Counted from the first letter of the stretch, positions 1 through 8,566 are shown. The stretch is DNA of 64,000 nucleotides from CAZHRK01 sp964534555 (GCA_964534555.1 CAZHRK010000001.1:1-64000); one strand, 5' to 3'. Numbers and translations are program-made. Notes: generated from the letters alone by a model not told the origin.

Positions 1-469
1 TTATAAAGATCCATATCATCAGGTAACTTTTAGTTACCTTAGAATGAGTTACATATACGCATTTCAAAGATAAAAACTTTTCTTAAACTTTCGACTTCAA
101 CACGATTTGCTTCATCGAAAAGACGAGGAGAATATTACACTCGATTTTTCGTTTTTGCAACTTATTTTTTTTATTTTTTAAAACTTTTTTTGCTTCAAAC
201 AAACTTGCTTTGAACAACTTTGTTTTTGCTTTTTTAACAAGCTTATTAGGCTTGTTTTGTTGCGTGTTGCGTCGTGTATTTCAACTGCTTAAGTGGTCAG
301 AAGTATACGGCATGGGAGATTAAAGTAAAGCACTTTTTAAATCTTTTTTTACATTTTTTCAAAGTGCCCTCTAGCAGATGCTTTCATGCAAAGATAGTTT
401 ATGTTATCGTCAGCAAAAGATTGTTATTAATTAAGAAAAATTATGGGCTTAAAAACAAAGGGTTTTGTT
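1..469. other. AT-rich non-coding left edge
   Basis: No convincing gene is visible here. The stretch is very AT-rich, with repeated AAACTT/AACTTT words between about 75 and 235. It holds two perfect 7-bp inverted repeats: AGGTAAC/GTTACCT at 21-39 and AACAAGC/GCTTGTT at 236-256. Neither has a clean U-tract, so I do not call them terminators. It probably contains the promoter of the downstream sugar-kinase gene, but I cannot place one with confidence. Confidence 0.4.
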
Positions 470-1585
470 GTGAAACATATTATAACTATTGGTGGCGCTA
501 CCGTTGATACTTTTTTGGACTATCAGGGTGCCGACACTATGTCTATTAGTCACCACGGAATTCAAAGCTCGTATATGCTTTTTGCCTCAGGGGAAAAAGT
601 TGAAATAGACAAGGTAATTTACAAAAGTGGTGGAGGCGCCACGAATGCCGCTGTCAGCTTTAGTCGGCTAGGGTTTAAAGTATCTGCGGTGTGCTGCATA
701 GGTACAGATAGCGCTGGCAAAAGCGTCCTCCAGGAGCTTGAATCAAGCAGTGTCTCGTGCGTGCACGTGCGCGCGCTCGAGCAGGCGCACACAGGCGTCT
801 CATATGTCGTTACAAGCAGAGACGGCGAACGAACAATATTTACACACAGAGGCGCAAACACACAGCTCAACCAATCACACATTCCATTTGAAATGTTTTC
901 AGATTGCAATGCTGCTTATATAACATCACTCTCTCAAGACGCCGCCCAGACACTTCCCTTCATATGTGAGCAAGCACAAAAGAAAAACGTATTGGTTGCG
1001 GTAAACCCAGGTAGTAGTCAGCTCACTAAAGGCACGCTGACGCTTAAGCAGTCATTAAAAAACATTGATATTCTTATTTTGAATAGCCAAGAAGCACAGG
1101 CATTTAGTGGTGCCCTTGTCAGGAGCGATGAAAATTACAAAAAGCTCTTAGAGTCAACAAATAACCCTTGCGCACTCGGACTTGATAGCCAAAAGCCATA
1201 CCTTCTAGAATCTGCTATGGCATGCCCTGAGGTTTTCTTAAGTATTAATGCGTTTTTTAGAGAGGTAATGAGTATCGGGCCAAAGATCGTTGTTGTAACG
1301 AATGGCGCAAATGGGGTGTACGTTGCACATGATTCAAAAGTTTACTTTCAGCCAGCATTACCAACAAAAGTAATAAACAGTGTCGGCGCTGGTGATGCTT
1401 TTGGCTCTTGTTTTGTTGGATCCTTGCAAGCTGGATACAGTATAGAAGAAGCTATCAAGTACGGAGTAATTAACAGCTCTAACGTACTTAAACATATTGG
1501 CGCAAAAGAAGGCCTGCTAAGCTTTGAATCACTCAAAGAAGCACAAAAAAACCTCCCCAATAAGCTAGTTATTTCAGCGCTTTGA
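470..1585 (+). CDS. PfkB-family carbohydrate kinase
   Basis: Predicted cytoplasmic sugar or nucleoside kinase of the ribokinase/PfkB fold, about 371 residues. The glycine-rich PfkB signature 1 (GGGATNAAVSFSRLG, about residues 53-68) and signature 2 (NSVGAGDAF, about 303-311, with the catalytic Asp of GAGD near 309) are both intact. I chose the GTG start at 470 because AAAGGG lies 7 nt upstream and the protein then begins MKHIITIGG, the usual first strand. An ATG at 443 would add nine residues but has no ribosome site. An insert around residues 225-255 is longer than in typical ribokinases. The substrate cannot be told from sequence. The next gene starts 11 nt downstream, so the two are probably co-transcribed. 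Confidence 0.85.
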   Translation: MKHIITIGGATVDTFLDYQGADTMSISHHGIQSSYMLFASGEKVEIDKVIYKSGGGATNAAVSFSRLGFKVSAVCCIGTDSAGKSVLQELESSSVSCVHVRALEQAHTGVSYVVTSRDGERTIFTHRGANTQLNQSHIPFEMFSDCNAAYITSLSQDAAQTLPFICEQAQKKNVLVAVNPGSSQLTKGTLTLKQSLKNIDILILNSQEAQAFSGALVRSDENYKKLLESTNNPCALGLDSQKPYLLESAMACPEVFLSINAFFREVMSIGPKIVVVTNGANGVYVAHDSKVYFQPALPTKVINSVGAGDAFGSCFVGSLQAGYSIEEAIKYGVINSSNVLKHIGAKEGLLSFESLKEAQKNLPNKLVISAL

Positions 1586-1596
1586 TAAGGTGAGAA

Positions 1597-2598
1597 ATGA
1601 AGCTGTTTTCAGTTGCAGCATATTTTAATAAAGCACCGACCAATCTTCTTGCTGTTTCTATACGGCCCGGTTTTATTGAGCTATCTGTACTTCAAAAAAC
1701 TGGGCAATCATATAATCAGCTCACAACCGCGCATCATGTTCTTGACCAAACAATTGCCACCCAAACAAGGCTTTATGGGCTTGAGGTGCTTAAAAATATT
1801 ATTACTGAATTTGCAAGCCAGTACAGCCCACACTCATGGCTTCTGCTTGATTCAGTATTAGTAAGCTCAGCAAGCCCTCAAACAATTCTGCAAATATCTT
1901 TGCTTGGAGCAAAAACAGGTCTACGAATCTATAAAATCACTTCCCTTGGCCTGCATGTAAACCATAAAGACCTCTCAGTCGCTGTAGTTGAGGCAGCTCA
2001 TAATTATTTAGGTATTTTAGAGGGTAAAAACTACCAGCAGCACAAAAAGATTATTTATGGACTCTTTGCCTGCATAGCTTCGATAGGACTTTTTTTAAGT
2101 GCGCAAAGCATACGATTTTACTTCACCACAAAAATCAATCGCATTAAACAAGCATTAATTATCCAGCGAAAAAAAGTAAAAGAGGTTGTCTCGCTTGAAC
2201 AAGAAATCGCGCGGCTTAAAGCGGTCAAAAATCACAATCAGATAGACCCTACGCCTCTTTTAGAGTTTTTAGGGCTTTCAATAGACAATAAATCATGGCT
2301 TACAGAGCTTTCATTCAACAACTCAAAAGACGCAGAAAGCCAAGAGCAGCCAGAAGAAATCCCTTTCGTCATTAAAGGGCTAACAGCCGATGCAGACAGC
2401 GCAAGCGAATTAGTGAAAGCATGCATGCATCACATTAATAGAGGCGACATCAGCCTTAAAACCATAAAAAACCAGGCTCAAACAGAGCAGGACCATCATC
2501 CTGGCTATACATTCACCATCAAAGGGTGCATAACACCCCAAGAGCTTTCAAGTATGAATGCCTGGGTCTTAAAAAACGCAAAAACTAATGATTCATAG
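1597..2598 (+). CDS. PilN-like type IV pilus/competence assembly protein (putative)
   Basis: Inner-membrane protein of 333 residues. The N-terminal 140 residues are soluble and begin with a strand pattern (LLAVSIRPGFIELSVLQK) that recalls the start of PilM-like actin folds. One transmembrane helix follows at about 150-170, then a short coiled coil (about 175-208) and an alpha/beta domain containing a WLTELSF motif and the pattern FVIKGLTAD, as in PilN proteins. PilN normally bridges cytoplasmic PilM to PilO in type IV pilus and DNA-uptake machines. No pilM, pilO or pilQ lies next to it here. AAGGTGAG precedes the ATG. The family assignment rests on architecture only; a partial PilM-PilN fusion is possible. 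Confidence 0.45.
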   Translation: MKLFSVAAYFNKAPTNLLAVSIRPGFIELSVLQKTGQSYNQLTTAHHVLDQTIATQTRLYGLEVLKNIITEFASQYSPHSWLLLDSVLVSSASPQTILQISLLGAKTGLRIYKITSLGLHVNHKDLSVAVVEAAHNYLGILEGKNYQQHKKIIYGLFACIASIGLFLSAQSIRFYFTTKINRIKQALIIQRKKVKEVVSLEQEIARLKAVKNHNQIDPTPLLEFLGLSIDNKSWLTELSFNNSKDAESQEQPEEIPFVIKGLTADADSASELVKACMHHINRGDISLKTIKNQAQTEQDHHPGYTFTIKGCITPQELSSMNAWVLKNAKTNDS

Positions 2599-2606
2599 AA
2601 CCTAGA

Positions 2607-2635
2607 TTGCCTCTTTGTAAGATCTGTGCTAGGTT
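2607..2635 (+). promoter_or_regulatory. rpsA promoter with overlapping inverted repeat
   Basis: TTGCCT (2607-2612), 17-bp spacer, TAGGTT (2630-2635). The arms of a perfect inverted repeat, GAACCTAG at 2598-2605 and CTAGGTTC at 2629-2636, bracket the -35 box and cover the -10 box. The repeat could therefore be an operator, or a hairpin at the end of the preceding gene. Confidence 0.5.
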
Positions 2636-2697
2636 CTTGCACCTTTTGACTCTTCGCTGTTGAAGGCTCAAAGGCGTAAGTCTAACACTCTTAACCC

Positions 2698-2731
2698 GTA
2701 GCGAGTTACTCACAAAAGTGAGATCTGCTAC
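2698..2731 (+). promoter_or_regulatory. rpsA leader hairpin next to the ribosome site
   Basis: Two-tier stem in the 5' leader: outer arms GTAGC (2698-2702) and GCTAC (2727-2731), inner arms CTCAC (2709-2713) and GTGAG (2718-2722) around an AAAA loop. The outer arm ends directly against the AAAGGA ribosome site at 2732-2737, nine nt before the ATG. The position suits translational autoregulation, as known for S1 mRNA in enterobacteria. The regulatory role is inference. Confidence 0.4.
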
Positions 2732-2746
2732 AAAGGATGCGTCTAA

Positions 2747-4561
2747 ATGGTCAAAAATGACAAACGCATAACAGTTACTCCAATCTCAATGATTGATGAG
2801 GAATTGACACTGTCTGATAGCCAACGTGCCGAACTTGCATCAATGTATGATGATTACGCAAGTCGTTTCCAAGTTGGTAAAGTTGTTACCGGCCGAGTTC
2901 TTGCAAAAGAAGGCAACGGAGTTTTAATCAGCATCGACTATAAGTCTGATGGCTTGGTTCCAAACTACGAGTTCTCAGAGCATGAACTTAAGCGCATAAC
3001 AACAAACGAAAATATCGACGTTATGCTCGATCGTCTTGAAGATGAGAACGGCACCGTTGTATTGTCATATCAAAAAGCTAAAGCAATGCGCGCATGGGAA
3101 AAAATTGCCCAACTCGCAGCTGCTGACGAACCAGTTCGTGGTATCGTTACCCACAAAGTTAAAGGTGGACTTAGCGTTGATATTGGTATTCCAGCGTTCT
3201 TGCCTGGCTCACAAGTTGACACTCAGCGCGTTACAAACTTTGATCAGTTTGTTAACCAAGAAGTCACTTGCAAAATCCTCAAGATCAACAGAAAACGCGG
3301 CAACGTTATTATCTCCCGTAGAAAATATATGGAAGAGCAACGTGCTGAAGACAAGAAGAAGGCACTGGAAGTCATTTCTGACAACCAAGTACTTCAAGGT
3401 ATTGTCAAAAACATCACCAGCTATGGTGTGTTTGTTGATGTTGGTGGAATCGATGGACTCCTTCATATCACTGATATGTCATGGGGTAGAATCGCTCACC
3501 CAAGCGAAATGGTTAAGATCGGCGATACCATTACAGTAAAAATCATCTCATTCGATAAGAAGAACGAGAAGATTTCTCTGGGTATGAAGCAACTTACACC
3601 AAACCCTTGGGAACATGCGGACACCAAATACGCAATCGGCTCTAAAGTTAAAGGCCGCATCTCCAGCATCACAGATTACGGTCTGTTTGTTGAAGTTGAA
3701 AAAGGCGTTGAAGGTCTTGTACACATTTCAGAAATTTCATGGACTGAGCGCATCACCAATCTTGCAAAACATTACAATATTGGCGATACACTAGAAGCAT
3801 ACGTTGTTGCTCTTGATAAAGAAAACCGTCGTATGTCATTAAGCGTTAAACAACTTAAAGAAGATCCTTGGAAGGCTGTTGCTGCTAACTTCAAAATTGG
3901 CGACAAGATCAAAGGCAAGATTACTAACATCACAGATTTCGGTCTGTTTGTTCAGTTGATCGAAGGCGTTGATGGCCTTGTTCATATTTCTGATATCTCA
4001 TGGACTGATCACGTTAGCCACCCAGGCGATCGTTTCAAAAAAGGTGACACAGTTGAAGCTGTTATCCTTGCTCTTGATCCAGAAAATCGCAAGATTTCCT
4101 TGGGCATCAAGCAACTTGAAAAAGATCCTTGGACCAACGTTAACACCGAGTACAAATCTGGTGATATCGTTGAAGGCACAGTATCTAAGATCACCAACTT
4201 TGGCGCTTTCATTAAGCTCCCAACTGGAATCGAAGGTCTTGTACACATCTCTGAGCTTTCAAGCGGCGATGTAAGCAAAATCGAAGATACACTTCAAATC
4301 GGTCAAACAGCTAAGTTCAAAGTTATCAAGGTTAGCCCTGAAGAACGTAAACTTGGCTTGTCACTAAGAGCATTGACAGAGCCTGCGCGCGCAGAACAAG
4401 ACGCTCCACGCGAAGCTCGTCCAAAAGCTCAACGTGAACCACGCGAAGCACGTGAAGCTCGTGAGCCAAAAGAAGTGAAAATGAAAGATCAGCCAGCAGC
4501 TAAAAACGCTCTTCAAATCGCACTTGAAGAACACGCTGCACGTAACAAAAAAGCTGAGTAA
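2747..4561 (+). CDS. rpsA: 30S ribosomal protein S1
   Basis: RNA-binding ribosomal protein that recruits mRNA to the 30S subunit. The 604 residues hold six S1 (OB-fold) domains starting near residues 42, 125, 210, 297, 384 and 471. Domains 3-6 show the canonical pattern G-x-I-x-x-I-T-x-[YF]-G-x-F-V followed by G-L-[VL]-H-I-[ST]-[DE]. A charged tail rich in Arg, Glu and Ala follows from about residue 545 and contains repeats of REAREAREP type. The length is slightly above the usual 550-570 because of that tail. ndk follows after only 6 nt, so the two are an operon ending at the terminator near 5000. Codons are more uniform than in neighbouring genes, as expected for high expression. Confidence 0.97.
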   Translation: MVKNDKRITVTPISMIDEELTLSDSQRAELASMYDDYASRFQVGKVVTGRVLAKEGNGVLISIDYKSDGLVPNYEFSEHELKRITTNENIDVMLDRLEDENGTVVLSYQKAKAMRAWEKIAQLAAADEPVRGIVTHKVKGGLSVDIGIPAFLPGSQVDTQRVTNFDQFVNQEVTCKILKINRKRGNVIISRRKYMEEQRAEDKKKALEVISDNQVLQGIVKNITSYGVFVDVGGIDGLLHITDMSWGRIAHPSEMVKIGDTITVKIISFDKKNEKISLGMKQLTPNPWEHADTKYAIGSKVKGRISSITDYGLFVEVEKGVEGLVHISEISWTERITNLAKHYNIGDTLEAYVVALDKENRRMSLSVKQLKEDPWKAVAANFKIGDKIKGKITNITDFGLFVQLIEGVDGLVHISDISWTDHVSHPGDRFKKGDTVEAVILALDPENRKISLGIKQLEKDPWTNVNTEYKSGDIVEGTVSKITNFGAFIKLPTGIEGLVHISELSSGDVSKIEDTLQIGQTAKFKVIKVSPEERKLGLSLRALTEPARAEQDAPREARPKAQREPREAREAREPKEVKMKDQPAAKNALQIALEEHAARNKKAE

Positions 4562-4567
4562 TCAATC

Positions 4568-4972
4568 ATGGAAAAAACATTTGCAATTATTAAGCCTGAT
4601 GCAGTCAAAGCTGGTTACACCGGCAAAATTATTGACCGCATCGAATCAGAAGGCTTTAATATCCTAGGCATGAGAAAAATGCATATGACCAAAGCGCAAG
4701 CTGAGGCTTTTTATGCAGTTCACAAAGAGCGCCCATTTTTTGGCGAGCTTGTTGAATTCATGATCTCAGGACCTGTTGTTGTGATGGTTCTTGCTAAAGA
4801 TGGCGCTATCAAAGCATGGCGCGATCTTATGGGAGCAACCAACCCTGCACAAGCAGCACCAAATACATTGCGCAAGCTGTATGGTGCAAGCGTAGGCGAA
4901 AACGCAACCCATGGATCAGATGCTCCAGAAACAGCTGCGGTAGAAGTTAAATTCTTCTTCCCAGAGCTGTAA
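4568..4972 (+). CDS. ndk: Nucleoside diphosphate kinase
   Basis: Transfers the gamma-phosphate of ATP to nucleoside diphosphates through a phosphohistidine. The 134 residues are full length for the family. The active-site motif NATHGSDAPETA is intact, with the catalytic His in HGSD, and the N-terminus AIIKPDAVKAG and the GPVVVMVL strand are typical. It lies 6 nt behind rpsA and is followed by a strong terminator, so it is the last gene of the rpsA transcript. Confidence 0.97.
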   Translation: MEKTFAIIKPDAVKAGYTGKIIDRIESEGFNILGMRKMHMTKAQAEAFYAVHKERPFFGELVEFMISGPVVVMVLAKDGAIKAWRDLMGATNPAQAAPNTLRKLYGASVGENATHGSDAPETAAVEVKFFFPEL

Positions 4973-4996
4973 TTTTGTTGATCTGAACAGAGCTCT

Positions 4997-5029
4997 AAAG
5001 CCCCAGGGTTTTCCCCTGGGGCTTTTTTT
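4997..5029 (+). terminator. Rho-independent terminator after ndk
   Basis: Perfect 12-bp stem AAAGCCCCAGGG / CCCTGGGGCTTT with a 5-nt loop, running into a T-tract at 5023-5029. Confidence 0.93.
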
Positions 5030-5061
5030 GATTCTTACTATTACTTAATAAAGGAGAGAGT

Positions 5062-5466
5062 ATGAAAACAAAAAACACTTTTGCCCGCTGGATAATCGGC
5101 ACACTCAGCTTTTGCCTGCTTGATTCGTTATGGATTGGGGTGATAATGAACAACTTTTATAAAAATGAGGCTGGAGCCCTCATGAAAAGCAGCCTTGGAC
5201 TTATTGATTATCTAGCTGCTTTTGGGGTCTGGGGACTCATGAGTTTTGGGCTTTTGTATTTTGTTATCCCAAGATCAAAAAACATAAAAGAGGTTATCAT
5301 AAACAGCCTTTTAATCGGCCTCGTGATCTATGGAGTCTATGATCTTACTAATCAAGCTATTATTAACGGATGGTCCTGGAACCTCGTTATAATCGATATT
5401 TTCTGGGGCATGCTACTTAATGCTACAAGCGCATTAATAATACTATTTGTAACCAAAAGGCCATAG
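5062..5466 (+). CDS. DUF2177 family membrane protein
   Basis: Integral membrane protein of 134 residues with four predicted transmembrane helices (about 10-32, 46-68, 79-98, 104-130). The signature YGVYDLTNQAIINGW followed by IDIFWGMLLN is characteristic of DUF2177. The function of the family is unknown. AAAGGAGAG lies about 7 nt before the ATG. It sits alone between the ndk terminator and the promoter of the MutS-like gene. Confidence 0.85.
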   Translation: MKTKNTFARWIIGTLSFCLLDSLWIGVIMNNFYKNEAGALMKSSLGLIDYLAAFGVWGLMSFGLLYFVIPRSKNIKEVIINSLLIGLVIYGVYDLTNQAIINGWSWNLVIIDIFWGMLLNATSALIILFVTKRP

Positions 5467-5473
5467 CCTGGTT

Positions 5474-5502
5474 TTGCCTTTAGATCTGGAAACGACTATA
5501 CT
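5474..5502 (+). promoter_or_regulatory. Promoter of the MutS-like gene
   Basis: TTGCCT (5474-5479), 17-bp spacer, TATACT (5497-5502). Both hexamers and the spacing are the same as in the promoter of the superoxide dismutase gene at 7682-7710. Confidence 0.65.
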
Positions 5503-5552
5503 ACCGCTGCGTCTTTAACCCAAGAAATCTCATGCTAATGAGGGAAACCATA

Positions 5553-7628
5553 ATGCTTCGCTTTCGAAATACCATTTTACTACACTGCCTCATAGTTATT
5601 GGACTCTTATCACATGGTATTAATGCATCAAATGATCCTATAGTTTCTGAAAACGAAGTGTTTAGTGCGCTACGCCAAGAAAACATGACATCTATTGCTT
5701 ATGAATCGCTTAATTGGTCAGCAAACACATGGGAAGAGGCGGTAGCTAAGTGGATTGAAGTCTGTCAAAAACCGTTTCTTTATGATCGCAAATATTCAGC
5801 GTATAAAGCATTTGAATACGGTATTACAGAGCTCAAAACAACTATAGATCGCAGCACAATAAATACATGGCAAGACCTTAATTTATTTGCAGGTAAAAAT
5901 CCAGGTGATCGTTATGTTGCAACATCAATCGCGCAACCACAAACAGAAGTTGGTGTCATCGCGCTTTGTGATTTAATTGCTGTACCGACAACCGACACAC
6001 AGAGTATCAGCCAGCGCCAAGCTTCAATTAAAGCACTTATTGAAAAAAAAGCATTCCGAGAAAGCCTTGAAGTTGCGCTAGCACGATTTTCAAAAGCTGA
6101 GTACGTATCAAACACAATGTTTAATGATGGGGATTTTTCATCACACCTAGTTGATCGCAACACAGAGCTTCCGTTTCCACTCAACTTCATCCCAGAGGTC
6201 AATAAAAATCCTTACGCACTGGCTGGTGCTATTGGCGTAGATGTAACAACACTGATGTATGCTATGTATGTTGAAACAATTGCAGGTGGCATCCTTGCGT
6301 ACGCGGCAGCAAAAAACTTAGGGCTACCTGGCAGCCTGATTAACACTGATCCATACCAAATCAATTACGAAGTTAAACCGCGCCTCTCATACTTGAGTTT
6401 TTTATGGGATATGCTTATTTCAAAAGAGGATGACGGTACTGAATACAGAAAAACAAAAGCTATCATCCAGGCGCTCTGCAGCGCTATTGCATTTAACACC
6501 GCATACAGACAAGCACGCTATTTAAAATCAATGCGTGCTGCGTTTTTAGGCGTCCACTTCGCGCTTATGAATCTTACAAAAACTATTCAGGCTCTTCATA
6601 TACTCCATAAATGTTTAAAAGAGCTTCCTGAGCTTGCAGAGCTACAAGAATTTGATGCTTTGTTCGATCTGTACGATCCAAAACATAAAGCGTATGACAA
6701 CTATCAGCATCTTTTAGCACTCTCATACTCAGAGACATTTGCAACTGAAAGCCCAACATCTGCCCATATGATAGGAAGATCGGCTTCTGCATATGCATAC
6801 TTTAAAGATATTAAAAAAGACATCAGCAAGGCGATTGCTTGTTTGGGATACGCTGATGCATTTTGCTCGCTTGCTCGTCAGATTGATACCACCAGCCAAG
6901 CAGAAGGACCACGATTCTGTTTTGCTAAGCTTAAGGAATCAGCGCAGCCAGAAATAACCATACGCGGCGCATGGCACCCGGTTATCGAGCGTAATAAAGC
7001 TGTAACTAATAATATTGATTTAAACTGTAATGGTGCACGAAGAAATATTATTGTTACTGGCCCAAACGCTGGTGGAAAATCAACTGCGCTAAAATCTATA
7101 GCTTTAACAGTTTGGCTTGCACAAACAATTGGAGTAGTCCCTGCAGAATCATGCGTTTTAACACCGTTCAAAAATATCTCAACGTACCTCAATGTCACAG
7201 ACAATATTGCAGGCGGACAATCACTGTTCAAAGCTGAAGTCATGAGAACTCAAGAGCTGATTAAAACAATAGAAGAAGAAAAAAGCGCACACCACTTTGT
7301 TGTTTTTGATGAAGTATTTAATGGCACATCACCTAAAGAGGGTACTGCAGCTGCATACGCCGTTGCAGAATACCTAAGCACACTGCCTAATAGTATTTGC
7401 CTTATCGCAACGCACTTTGACAAGCTAACAGAGCTTGAAGCAAAAACAACATCTTTCACAAATTATAAAGTCGAAGTTGATGAGAATCAGCAAGAACAGT
7501 CAATTCAGTACAAGTTTAAACTTGAGCCAGGGATAGCGACCCAGCATGTTGCTCTAAAGATTATAGAAAACGAGGGCTACAACAGCACTCTTGTTACACG
7601 AGCGCATGAGGTACTCAAAACATTATAA
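5553..7628 (+). CDS. MutS-family ATPase with an N-terminal signal peptide
   Basis: About 691 residues. The C-terminal third is a clear MutS domain V ATPase: GPNAGGKST P-loop near residues 503-511, the GGQSLFKAEV stretch, Walker B VVFDEVFNGTSPKEG near 580, and the switch ATHFDKL near 620. Before it, ITIRGAWHPVIE matches the strand that enters the MutS core. No mismatch-recognition domain I (with its Phe-x-Glu) is visible; the middle looks like an alpha-helical clamp/lever region. The N-terminus MLRFRNTILLHCLIVIGLLS, then HGINA, is a textbook signal peptide. I chose the ATG at 5553 because GAGGGA lies 7 nt upstream; an ATG at 5532 lacks a site. An ATP-driven DNA-clamp fold aimed at the envelope or beyond is unexpected. 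It might act on DNA outside the cytoplasm, in the host, or be membrane-tethered. Confidence 0.8.
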   Translation: MLRFRNTILLHCLIVIGLLSHGINASNDPIVSENEVFSALRQENMTSIAYESLNWSANTWEEAVAKWIEVCQKPFLYDRKYSAYKAFEYGITELKTTIDRSTINTWQDLNLFAGKNPGDRYVATSIAQPQTEVGVIALCDLIAVPTTDTQSISQRQASIKALIEKKAFRESLEVALARFSKAEYVSNTMFNDGDFSSHLVDRNTELPFPLNFIPEVNKNPYALAGAIGVDVTTLMYAMYVETIAGGILAYAAAKNLGLPGSLINTDPYQINYEVKPRLSYLSFLWDMLISKEDDGTEYRKTKAIIQALCSAIAFNTAYRQARYLKSMRAAFLGVHFALMNLTKTIQALHILHKCLKELPELAELQEFDALFDLYDPKHKAYDNYQHLLALSYSETFATESPTSAHMIGRSASAYAYFKDIKKDISKAIACLGYADAFCSLARQIDTTSQAEGPRFCFAKLKESAQPEITIRGAWHPVIERNKAVTNNIDLNCNGARRNIIVTGPNAGGKSTALKSIALTVWLAQTIGVVPAESCVLTPFKNISTYLNVTDNIAGGQSLFKAEVMRTQELIKTIEEEKSAHHFVVFDEVFNGTSPKEGTAAAYAVAEYLSTLPNSICLIATHFDKLTELEAKTTSFTNYKVEVDENQQEQSIQYKFKLEPGIATQHVALKIIENEGYNSTLVTRAHEVLKTL

Positions 7629-7633
7629 GATAC

Positions 7634-7666
7634 AAAGGGCTTGGAGGAATCCAGGCCCTTTATATC
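7634..7666 (+). terminator. Terminator after the MutS-like gene
   Basis: Stem AAAGGGCTTGGA (7634-7645) / TCCAGGCCCTTT (7650-7661) with one T-G wobble and a GGAA loop. The downstream T-tract is interrupted. Confidence 0.7.
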
Positions 7667-7681
7667 TTTCTGTTTTTAAAA

Positions 7682-7710
7682 TTGCCTGGGCACTAAACCA
7701 GCGCTATACT
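7682..7710 (+). promoter_or_regulatory. Promoter of the superoxide dismutase gene
   Basis: TTGCCT (7682-7687), 17-bp spacer, TATACT (7705-7710). The expected transcription start is about 35 nt before the ATG. Confidence 0.7.
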
Positions 7711-7750
7711 TCCAGCCTGAGTCACTTTAATAGGCAAAGGAACTTGATTT

Positions 7751-8533
7751 ATGAAATCATTATTTATAGGCGCTGCAACAGGAGCAATCCTTACTGCGCT
7801 AGCGTTTACTTACTGCTTTAAATGCTGTAAAAAAGGCAGCTGCTCATCAGAATCATTGATGAAAAAAAATATGCAGCCAACAAACTATAAGCTTTATGGT
7901 TTTAAATACCCATTTACGCTAGGTGAATTACCATACGAGTACAACGCGCTTGATCCGCATATTGATGAAGAGACAATGCGTCTTCATCATACTAAGCACC
8001 ACCAAGCATACGTCGACAACCTCAACAAGGCGCTTGAAGAAGCACCAGAGTACCAAAAATACACGATTGAAGAGTTGCTTACAAATCTTGATGTATTACC
8101 TGCATCGATTAAAGAGCGAGTACGCAACCATGGTGGCGGCCACTTCAATCACACGCTCTTTTGGGATCTTATGACTGCGCAAGCAGCTGAACGCCCAACA
8201 GAAGTTGTTGCAGGACAAATCAATAAGTTTTTTGGTAGCTTTGATTCATTCAAAGCTGAGTTTGATAAAGCAGCGCTCTCACGTTTTGGCAGTGGCTGGG
8301 CGTGGCTCTGTGTAAAATCAGATAAAACACTCACCGTTATCTCAACACCAAATCAAGACACCCCACTTGCGCAAGGTCTCTATCCTATCCTTGCTCTTGA
8401 TGTCTGGGAGCACGCGTATTACATCAAGTACCGCAATAAACGAGCTGAATACGTAAGCGCCTGGTGGAATGTTATTAATTGGAAGCATGTTGAAAAACTG
8501 TATCACAATGCGCTCAAGCATTTTGGTGCGTAA
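7751..8533 (+). CDS. sodA: Membrane-anchored Fe/Mn superoxide dismutase
   Basis: Disproportionates superoxide to oxygen and hydrogen peroxide. Of 260 residues, about 55-260 form a complete Fe/Mn SOD. Predicted metal ligands are His79 (first His of HHTKHH), His134 (HFNHTLFW), Asp217 and His221 (DVWEHAYY). GGGHFNH and NQDTPL favour the manganese-type pattern. Unusually, the enzyme is preceded by a hydrophobic helix (about 3-21) and a Cys/Lys-rich stretch (CFKCCKKGSC). It looks membrane-anchored rather than soluble. The lysines after the helix would, by the positive-inside rule, argue for a cytoplasmic enzyme, so sidedness is open. AAAGGA lies 9 nt before the ATG. It has its own promoter and terminator. 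Confidence 0.92.
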   Translation: MKSLFIGAATGAILTALAFTYCFKCCKKGSCSSESLMKKNMQPTNYKLYGFKYPFTLGELPYEYNALDPHIDEETMRLHHTKHHQAYVDNLNKALEEAPEYQKYTIEELLTNLDVLPASIKERVRNHGGGHFNHTLFWDLMTAQAAERPTEVVAGQINKFFGSFDSFKAEFDKAALSRFGSGWAWLCVKSDKTLTVISTPNQDTPLAQGLYPILALDVWEHAYYIKYRNKRAEYVSAWWNVINWKHVEKLYHNALKHFGA

Positions 8534-8541
8534 TAAAATAT

Positions 8542-8566
8542 AAGGGCGCGCAAGCGCCCTTTTTTA
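8542..8566 (+). terminator. Terminator after sodA
   Basis: Perfect 8-bp stem AAGGGCGC/GCGCCCTT with a GCAA tetraloop and a following T-tract. Confidence 0.9.

Noticed and set aside
21..39. Hairpin AGGTAAC/GTTACCT as a terminator
   Set aside because: No U-tract on either strand.
274..507. Open frame ahead of and overlapping the sugar kinase
   Set aside because: AT-driven, no ribosome site, overlaps a gene with clear family motifs.
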